Of a stretch of DNA of 64,000 nt, positions 59,038-64,000 are shown one piece after another; the stretch's first letter is position 1; every line of letters begins with the position of its first letter. The DNA is taken from NCBI RefSeq assembly GCF_009674665.1, contig NZ_WKJD01000016.1:372001-436000 (forward strand), given 5' to 3'. Source of the stretch: Agromyces kandeliae (lineage in GTDB: Bacteria > Actinomycetota > Actinomycetes > Actinomycetales > Microbacteriaceae). The translations under genes were made by a program, and so were the position numbers. The notes below the pieces were generated by a model, which was given only the letters and a program-made list of their open reading frames with translations, had not been told where the DNA came from and did no database searches.

Positions 59038-59056
59038 TTGAGTCCCCTCGACTCAA
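59038..59056. promoter_or_regulatory. HAIR-like element (HspR site) upstream of hsp20
   Basis: TTGAGT-N7-ACTCAA (59038-59043 and 59051-59056) matches the core of the HspR operator (CTTGAGT-N7-ACTCAAG) with only the outermost base changed on each side. It lies over the presumed transcript start, between the promoter and the ribosome site; the arms also form a perfect hairpin (59036-59044 with 59050-59058). Confidence 0.75.
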
Positions 59057-59065
59057 CTTGCTCCG

Positions 59066-59095
59066 AGATTAGCACTCACCGCGCGAGAGTGCTAA
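59066..59095 (-). promoter_or_regulatory. hsp20 promoter
   Basis: On the minus strand TTAGCA (59095-59090), 18 nt, TAATCT (59071-59066). Both boxes overlap the CIRCE arms. Confidence 0.65.
59069..59095. promoter_or_regulatory. CIRCE element (HrcA operator)
   Basis: TTAGCACTC-N9-GAGTGCTAA, a perfect match to the CIRCE consensus, overlapping the hsp20 promoter. The cognate repressor HrcA is not encoded in this window. Confidence 0.95.
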
Positions 59096-59165
59096 GACTT
59101 TCGACCCGCCGTTCGCCGAGGGCGATCACGCCGGCCACCGGCCGCGCGGGCCGCGCGCGGCCCAC

Positions 59166-59223
59166 TCGCAGGATGAGCCGGCCTATGGGCCCTCATTCGA
59201 GGCCGTGACACGGCGCATCCCGC
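59166..59223. repeat. Dyad repeat copy 1
   Basis: A 58-bp element opening TCGCAGGATGAGCCG and closing CGGCGCATCCCGC; the ends pair at 11 of 13 positions, and the middle holds CCTCATTCGAGG, an inner hairpin. A second copy lies at 60967-61024 in the same orientation. Confidence 0.7.
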
Positions 59224-59280
59224 GTACGCGGGCAGGAACGACGCGCCCGTGCGCGAGGTACGGCGGATGTCGAGAACCCG

Positions 59281-59934
59281 TCAGGCGGCGGCGCCGAGGG
59301 TGGCCCAGTCGTCGGTGCCTGCGACGCGCAGGACCTCGTCGATCGCGTTCGCCGTCGACGCCGAGCGGAACTCCGGCGAGACATCCATCGTCTGGGCGTT
59401 CACGAAGGTCACGTCGGTGATGCCCACGAATCCGAAGATCGCACGCAGGTACGGCTCCTGGAAGTCGAAGGCGTGCAGCGGGCTCGCCTCCGAGTAGTCG
59501 CCGCCCCGCGACGTCACGACGACCATCTTCTTGCCGTGCACGAGGGGGAGCGCGCGGCCGAGCTCGTCGTAGCGGAACATGTACCCCGGCTGCACGATGC
59601 AGTCGATGTAGTACTTCAGCGCGTAGGGGATGCTGAGGTTCCACATCGGCGTGGAGATCACGTAGGCGTCGGCGTGCGTGAACCGATCGATCTCGCGTTC
59701 GATCTGCTTCCAGGACTCGGCGTGGGTCTTGTCGATGGGCTGGCCGACCATGAGCGTGTACTTCGCCTCGATGTTGTCGCCGGCGATCGCGGGCAGGTCT
59801 GCCTGGAAGAGCTCGACCTCCTCGACCTCCAGGCCGGTGATGCGCTCGCCGAGCGCGTCGAGGAGGGCGCTCGAGACTCGGAGGGTGTTGGATGCTTCGC
59901 TGCGCGGGCTGGCGATGATGTGGAGCAGCTTCAT
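59281..59934 (-). CDS. azoR: FMN-dependent NADH-azoreductase
   Basis: A 217-aa flavodoxin-like reductase. It starts MKLLHIIASPRSEASNT (phosphate-binding loop for FMN), has STPMWNLSIPYALKYYIDCI at about residue 95 and TSRGGDYSEASP at about 140, all AzoR signatures. It reduces quinones and azo compounds with NADH and gives protection against quinone stress. AAGAGG lies 7 nt before the ATG. It is flanked, together with ogt, by two copies of a dyad repeat. Confidence 0.95.
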   Translation of the reverse strand: MKLLHIIASPRSEASNTLRVSSALLDALGERITGLEVEEVELFQADLPAIAGDNIEAKYTLMVGQPIDKTHAESWKQIEREIDRFTHADAYVISTPMWNLSIPYALKYYIDCIVQPGYMFRYDELGRALPLVHGKKMVVVTSRGGDYSEASPLHAFDFQEPYLRAIFGFVGITDVTFVNAQTMDVSPEFRSASTANAIDEVLRVAGTDDWATLGAAA

Positions 59935-60334
59935 GACGTGCCTCTTCCGGTGGGTCCTGCACGGGCGTGGGGGAATTGCTCACCGCGCTCGGGCCTCAGC
60001 GGTGTGGTCACCGTATCGCCGCAGTGTTTCCGACGTGTCTCGATCAGGTTCCCTCTGATCGGCGCGATCCGGACGCCGCTCTCCGTCGCGTGACGCGGCG
60101 TCGGCGCGGCCGTCGCCTTCGGGCGGGGCGGATGGTGCGTTCGCACCGCGCGGTCGGGGTCGCGCTCGGCCCGAGCGGGCTCCGCACTCGGCGCTCACCG
60201 CACGCCATGCGCCCCCCATCCAAGTGCGACTTCTGCGTTCGAGTACGGAACCAACCCGCACTCCAATGCAGAAACCGCACTCCGACGAGGCCAGGTGACG
60301 AGGTGACGGATGGCTGCGCGGCACCCGCGGCGCG
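59935..60334. other. Gene-free stretch between azoR and ogt
   Basis: No protein-coding region is supported in this 400-nt gap. The azoR side should hold its promoter; I see only weak candidates. The ogt side carries a long imperfect hairpin at 60223-60281, which could terminate ogt transcription. Confidence 0.6.
60223..60281. repeat. Long imperfect hairpin
   Basis: Arms 60223-60248 and 60256-60281 pair at 21 of 26 positions with a 7-nt loop. It lies 54 nt downstream of the ogt stop. The left arm contains GTGCGACTTC, also present in the hairpin at 33889-33953. Confidence 0.75.
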
Positions 60335-60847
60335 TCAGAACAGCCGCCGCTGCGCGACGACCTCCGCGCCCTCGAGCTCGAGCAGGCGGCGCTTGCGGTC
60401 GAGCCCGCCGGCGTAGCCGGTGAGCGACCCGTCGGCGCCGACCACGCGATGGCACGGCACCAGGATGCTGATCGGGTTCCGCCCGACCGCGCCGCCCACG
60501 CGCCTGGCGAGGTTCCGGTCGCCGAGCCGGTCGGCGAGCTCGCCGTACGTCACGGTCTCGCCGAACGGGATCTCGCGGAGCATCCCCCACACCGCATGCT
60601 GGAACTCGTCGCCGGTCGGCGCGAGCGGCAGGTCGAAGCGGATGCGGCGTCCCGCGAGGTACTCGTCGAGCTCGACGCCGAGCCGGCTGAACAGCGGGTC
60701 GTCGGCGGCGTCGACGGCGACGCCGACCGACTCGGGGGCGGGCGGATGCCAGTGACCCGGGAAGTAGAGGCCCGCGAGCCCGCCGACGTCGGCGACCACG
60801 AGCAGGTCGCCGATCCCGGTCGTGAGCGTGGCGTGGCGGCGGGTCAT
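60335..60847 (-). CDS. ogt: Methylated-DNA-[protein]-cysteine S-methyltransferase
   Basis: A 170-aa suicide DNA-repair protein that removes methyl groups from O6-methylguanine onto its own cysteine. The active site is ILVPCHRVVGADGSLTGYAGG (PCHRV, Cys at about 134), preceded by the helix-turn-helix TVTYGELADRLGDRNLARRVGGAVGRNP and the arginine finger. The length matches Ogt, without the Ada regulatory domain. It lies between the azoR gap and the second dyad repeat. Confidence 0.96.
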   Translation of the reverse strand: MTRRHATLTTGIGDLLVVADVGGLAGLYFPGHWHPPAPESVGVAVDAADDPLFSRLGVELDEYLAGRRIRFDLPLAPTGDEFQHAVWGMLREIPFGETVTYGELADRLGDRNLARRVGGAVGRNPISILVPCHRVVGADGSLTGYAGGLDRKRRLLELEGAEVVAQRRLF

Positions 60848-60966
60848 GCGTCGATTCTCGCGCGTCGCCCGCCGGCTCGCGCGGAGATCGGTAGCGGGAA
60901 TCGGACATGACGGTCGCGGCGCGGGTGCCAGGACGCCGGCTCGAGCCGTCGGTGGCACCACCCGGT

Positions 60967-61024
60967 TCGCAGGATGGGCCGCGTCATGCACCTCGTCCGA
61001 GGCCCGTGAGGCGGCTCATCCTGC
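60967..61024. repeat. Dyad repeat copy 2
   Basis: TCGCAGGATGGGCCGC to CGGCTCATCCTGC; the ends pair at 13 of 14 positions, with CCTCGTCCGAGG in the middle. It is similar throughout to copy 1 at 59166-59223 and in the same orientation, 1.8 kb away. Confidence 0.7.
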
Positions 61025-61045
61025 ACACTCACCTTCGCTCGGCCG

Positions 61046-61885
61046 TCAGCCCCTCGCTCGCGGACCGTCGGCGCGAGCACCCCGAGCGGATGCCGCGGCA
61101 TCCGCCCGCTCCCCGATCGGCGTGTGGTCGGCAGACCGCAGCCATTCGTCGAACGTGATCGCCGCCCGGTCCGCGTCGGCGCCGCCGCGCAGCGCGCCCG
61201 ACGCCGACGCACGCCCGTACGGCCCCGGCAGCGGGAACTCGAGCACGGGCCGCCGGACGCCGTCGTGCGCGAACATGCGCCGCACCATCTCGGCGAGCCG
61301 TTCCTCGCGCGGACCGGCCAGGTCGCGGGCCCGTCCGACCGCCCCGGCCTCGGCGACCTCGACGAGTCGCACGCCGACCTCGCGCGCCGAGACCGGCCGG
61401 TAGTGCCCGACCGGGATCGGCGTGAGCATCCGTCCGAGCGACAGCCGCGCCGTCACCTGCTCGGCGAACTCGTGGAACTGCGTCGCCCGCAGGATCGTGT
61501 GCGGCACGTCGCCGGCCGCGACGAGGCGCTCCTGCGCGTGTTTGCCCGCGAAGTAGGAGGCGTCGGCGCCGTCGATGCCGACGATCGAGAGCGCGACGTG
61601 GTGTCCGACTCCGGCGTCGCGCTCGGCGCGCAGCAGGTTGCCGGTGACCGCGGTGAAGAAGGCGCGCGAGCGGCTCGCCGCGGTGGTCTGCACGCTCGTG
61701 ACGTCGATCACGGCGTCCACGCCATCGAGGGCGGCGGCGAGAGGCGAGCCCGACGGCCCGGTGCCCCGCTCGAGGTCGTGCCCGGTGCGGCGGGTCAGGG
61801 GCAGGATGTCGTGCCCGCGCGCCTCGGCGGCGGCGACGACGTGGCGTCCGACGACGCCGGTCGCTCCAGCGATCGCGATCCTCAT
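61046..61885 (-). CDS. NAD(P)-binding NmrA-like oxidoreductase
   Basis: A 279-aa atypical SDR. The dinucleotide loop is IAGATGVVGRHVVAAA (residues 5-20), then SIVGIDGADASYFAGKHAQERL and ILRATQFHEFAEQV, typical of NmrA/epimerase-like reductases found with ECF41 sigma factors. The last 25 residues are Ala/Arg-rich and may be disordered. It overlaps the upstream membrane-protein gene by four bases (ATGA) and is divergent, through that gene, from the SigJ-type sigma factor; it is the likely oxidoreductase partner. Confidence 0.9.
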   Translation of the reverse strand: MRIAIAGATGVVGRHVVAAAEARGHDILPLTRRTGHDLERGTGPSGSPLAAALDGVDAVIDVTSVQTTAASRSRAFFTAVTGNLLRAERDAGVGHHVALSIVGIDGADASYFAGKHAQERLVAAGDVPHTILRATQFHEFAEQVTARLSLGRMLTPIPVGHYRPVSAREVGVRLVEVAEAGAVGRARDLAGPREERLAEMVRRMFAHDGVRRPVLEFPLPGPYGRASASGALRGGADADRAAITFDEWLRSADHTPIGERADAAASARGARADGPRARG

Positions 61886-62436
61886 CGGGTCACCTCCGTC
61901 GCCTCGCCGGCGGAACGGGTCGGGGCGGATGCCGCGGGGTGCGCGTCGGCGGGATCCGACCTCCGGGCGCGGGGCGCGCCCGCCGCGGCAGCCGTCGATG
62001 TCGCGGCAGCCGTCGCGGTCGCGACATCCGCTCGCCCTCGATCGCGGCCCGGGATCAGCAGCATTACGCCGAGCGCGAGCGCGATGGTGAGCGACGTGAT
62101 GGCGGCGATGTCGTCGGCGGCGTCCTGGTGGCCGAGGTGCGTGACGTGGTAGCCGAGGTGCAGCGCGCCGAAGACCGTCCATGCGAGGCCGAGCGCGCGG
62201 AAGAGCGCGGGGCTTCGCCAGACGAGCCCGGCGACGCTTGCGACGCCGAGGCCGAGGTACAGGGCGCCGACGTCGCGGATCAGGTGTTCGTTGAAGGGCC
62301 CGTTGGTCGAGATCCAGGTGCCGAGCACGCCGGGGAAGGAGTCGTAGAACGAGCGGGGCGCGAAGCACGCCCAGCCGCCGACGAGGAACGCGATGGCCGC
62401 CGATGCTGCGAGCGCGGCCGTGTGGATTCTGCTCAT
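61882..62436 (-). CDS. Small membrane protein with four helices
   Basis: A 184-aa protein. Hydrophobic helices at about residues 5-27, 52-72, 80-98 and 110-130 are followed by an Ala/Arg-rich tail of about 50 residues. I do not recognise the family with certainty; the layout resembles DUF4267/DUF4345-type membrane proteins. It is the first gene of the unit that also holds the NmrA-like gene, and its promoter faces the sigma-factor gene. Confidence 0.75.
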   Translation of the reverse strand: MSRIHTAALAASAAIAFLVGGWACFAPRSFYDSFPGVLGTWISTNGPFNEHLIRDVGALYLGLGVASVAGLVWRSPALFRALGLAWTVFGALHLGYHVTHLGHQDAADDIAAITSLTIALALGVMLLIPGRDRGRADVATATAAATSTAAAAGAPRARRSDPADAHPAASAPTRSAGEATEVTR

Positions 62437-62445
62437 GCCAACCCT

Positions 62446-62470
62446 GACGAAACGGCGGCGCGATGTGTGA
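62446..62470 (-). promoter_or_regulatory. ECF41-type promoter, minus strand
   Basis: On the minus strand CCTCACA is followed after 16 nt by CGTC (62449-62446). ECF41 sigma factors, as I recall, use TGTCACA-N16-CGTC. It drives the membrane-protein and oxidoreductase genes. Confidence 0.65.
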
Positions 62471-62475
62471 GGCGG

Positions 62476-62501
62476 CTCACGATTCCGGGCGCCGTGTCGT
62501 C
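62476..62501 (+). promoter_or_regulatory. ECF41-type promoter, plus strand
   Basis: GCTCACG (62476-62482), 16 nt, CGTC (62498-62501), 22 nt before the sigma ATG. It has the same spacing as the divergent promoter, and the two -35 elements face each other in GTGAGGCGGCTCAC (62467-62480). Confidence 0.65.
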
Positions 62502-62523
62502 ATGCTGGTGACGGGGGAAGGGA

Positions 62524-63537
62524 ATGAGGATGACGGATGACCCGGGGCGGGCCGCCGACGACGGCACCGCCGAGCGCGCCCGCGACGACCTCGCCGACGT
62601 GGTCGATGAGCGCCGCCGCCTGCTCGCGCTCACGTACCGCATGCTCGGCACGACCGGCGAGGCCGAGGACGCCGTGCAGGAGACGTACGTGCGCTGGTAC
62701 CGGATGTCGGATGCCGAGCGCGCCGCGATCGCGAATCCGCAGGGCTGGCTCACCCGCGTCGCGGGGCGCGTGTGCCTCGACCTGCTCGGCACCGCGCGGG
62801 CACGCCGGGAGCGGTACGTCGGCCCGTGGCTGCCCGAACCCCTTCCCGCGGGCTTCTTCGCGGCCGGGACCGGCGCGGCCGCGACATCCGCTGCGACCGC
62901 CTCAGCCGGTGTCGGCGACGGATCGGTAACCGCACAGGCCGATGACGCGGCCGACCCGCTCGACCGGGTGACACTCGACGAAGCGGTGTCGAGCGCGCTG
63001 CTCGTCGTGCTCGAGGCGATGACGCCGCCCGAGCGGGTGTCGTTCGTGCTGCACGACGTGTTCGCGGTGCCCTTCCCCGAGATCGCGGAGATCGTCGGGC
63101 GCTCCCCCGCCGCGGTGCGGCAGCTCGCGACCTCGGCCCGTCGCCGCGTCGCAGCCGAACGCTCGCGCCAGGTCTCGCGTGCGGAGCACGACGCCGTCGT
63201 CGCCGCGTTCGCAGCGGCCGCGCAGGCCGGCGACCTCGCCGCGCTGACGCGCGTGCTCGACCCCGACGTGACGCTCCGTTCCGACGGCGGCGGTCTCGTC
63301 TCGGCGGCGCGCAAGCCCGTGCTCGGCGCCGAGAACGTCGCGCGGTTCCTGCTCGGCCTGCTCGCCAAGAACCCCGACGACCGGGTCGAGCCGACGGCGA
63401 CGACGGATGGCACGGGCTTCGCCGTGGTCCGGGGCGACGCCCTCATCGGCATCGTGAACCTCAACGTGGTCGCCGGTCACGTCGCCGACGTGTGGATCGT
63501 GATGAACCCGGAGAAGCTCGGGGCCTGGCGCGACTGA
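62524..63537 (+). CDS. sigJ: ECF41/SigJ-type RNA polymerase sigma factor
   Basis: A 337-aa sigma factor. Region 2 is at about residues 30-100 (LLALTYRMLGTTGEAEDAVQETYVRW) and region 4 at about 160-220 (MTPPERVSFVLHDVFAVPFPEIAEIVGRSPAAVRQLATSARRRV). A SnoaL-like C-terminal domain follows to the end, the fused regulatory domain of ECF41 that replaces an anti-sigma factor. A variable Ala-rich insert separates regions 2 and 4. It is likely to recognise its own promoter and that of the divergent membrane protein-oxidoreductase operon. Confidence 0.95.
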   Translation: MRMTDDPGRAADDGTAERARDDLADVVDERRRLLALTYRMLGTTGEAEDAVQETYVRWYRMSDAERAAIANPQGWLTRVAGRVCLDLLGTARARRERYVGPWLPEPLPAGFFAAGTGAAATSAATASAGVGDGSVTAQADDAADPLDRVTLDEAVSSALLVVLEAMTPPERVSFVLHDVFAVPFPEIAEIVGRSPAAVRQLATSARRRVAAERSRQVSRAEHDAVVAAFAAAAQAGDLAALTRVLDPDVTLRSDGGGLVSAARKPVLGAENVARFLLGLLAKNPDDRVEPTATTDGTGFAVVRGDALIGIVNLNVVAGHVADVWIVMNPEKLGAWRD

Positions 63538-63589
63538 GGCCGCCCTGCACCCCGTTGACGCCGCACCCCACCCGGACGATGCTGACGCC

Positions 63590-64000
63590 ATGACCGAACC
63601 CACCCTCGAGAACTGGCGCCGCGTCGACGACTACCTCGCGGCGACCCTGCTCGACGACGACCCCGACCTGGTCGCCGCGCGCCGCGACTCCCTCGCCGCG
63701 GGCCTCCCGGCGATCGAGGTCACGCCGCTCGCCGGCGCGTTCCTCACCCTGCTCGCCCGCATGTCGGGAGCCCGACGCGTGCTCGAGATCGGCACGCTCG
63801 GCGGCTACTCGACGATCCACCTGGCCCGAGGCATCCGCCCCCACGGCCTGGTGGTGACGCTCGAGCTCGAGCAGCGGCACGCGGCCGTGGCCCGCGCCAA
63901 CCTGACGCGTGCGGCGGTCTCGGACCGGGTCGAGATCATCGTCGGGCGCGCCGCCGACTCGCTGCCCCGCCTCGCCGAGCGCCTCGCCGAACCGGGCGAG
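63590..64000 (+). CDS. Class I SAM-dependent O-methyltransferase, N-terminal part (cut by window edge)
   Basis: 137 codons are present, open to the right edge. It is of the O-methyltransferase family 3 (catechol/caffeoyl-CoA type): VTPLAGAFLTLLARMSGARRVLEIGTLGGYSTIHLARGI contains motif I (EIGTLGGYS, about residue 66), and VTLELEQRHAAVARANL is motif II. The ATG at 63590 begins MTEPTLENWRRVDDYLAA, in line with family starts. The acceptor substrate is unknown. Confidence 0.9.
   Translation, partial: MTEPTLENWRRVDDYLAATLLDDDPDLVAARRDSLAAGLPAIEVTPLAGAFLTLLARMSGARRVLEIGTLGGYSTIHLARGIRPHGLVVTLELEQRHAAVARANLTRAAVSDRVEIIVGRAADSLPRLAERLAEPGE

Noticed and set aside
1-64000. GGATG words as avoided or protected restriction sites (FokI type)
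   Set aside because: The word is enriched rather than avoided, and no restriction-modification gene is present in the window.

Overview
The window is gene-dense, very GC-rich chromosomal DNA from an actinobacterium. GTG and TTG starts, ATGA stop/start overlaps, leaderless promoters (a TANNNT box 6-9 nt before the start codon) and the protein set suggest the family Microbacteriaceae, perhaps Agromyces or a close relative. The family is an inference from the sequence; the genus is a guess. I see no rRNA, tRNA, insertion sequence, prophage or CRISPR array. Both ends cut through genes (a gluconokinase on the left, an O-methyltransferase on the right).

Layout. 1-8.4 kb: gluconokinase, a DUF1353 membrane protein, an AEC permease, an aldo/keto reductase, a BCCT osmolyte transporter, a PhzF protein, an ArsR-SRPBCC-VOC cluster, a second VOC protein and a cold-shock protein. 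8.7-19.2 kb: TauE/SafE exporter, GNAT, an ECF sigma factor with its YCII/DGPF partner, CsbD, a heterodimeric ABC exporter pair, an MFS permease and a lone maltokinase-like kinase. 19.2-37.8 kb: an ICMT-like methyltransferase, AidB, a P-type ATPase with an altered ion site, a SNF2-type helicase, MOSC, hemerythrin, a hydrolase preceded by a leader ORF, a LuxR-type regulator, a divergent HxlR/QorB pair, a secreted M6 metalloprotease and a DUF389 protein.

37.9-46.6 kb is the most coherent specialised region. A six-gene minus-strand operon (ROK regulator, SsuC/SsuB/SsuA-type importer, two sulfatases) faces a divergent Tat-exported GH43-like glycosidase. The sulfatases have no signal peptide, so the likely scheme is extracellular release of a small sulfated compound, import by the SsuABC-type system and desulfation in the cytoplasm. 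Both divergent promoters carry the same 14-bp sequence over their -35 boxes, in opposite orientation, which is a strong candidate ROK operator pair.

46.7-64 kb: a MarR-GNAT fusion, an amidohydrolase, a CocE-type hydrolase, MFS, DUF2207-like and DUF1254 proteins, a TetR regulator divergent from an amine-oxidase-like flavoprotein, an HD-domain protein, an Hsp20 gene with both a CIRCE and a HAIR-like operator, AzoR and Ogt flanked by two copies of a dyad repeat, and an ECF41/SigJ sigma factor divergent from its oxidoreductase partner operon. Many regulators lie beside their targets with visible operators, so the window is rich in readable regulatory modules.
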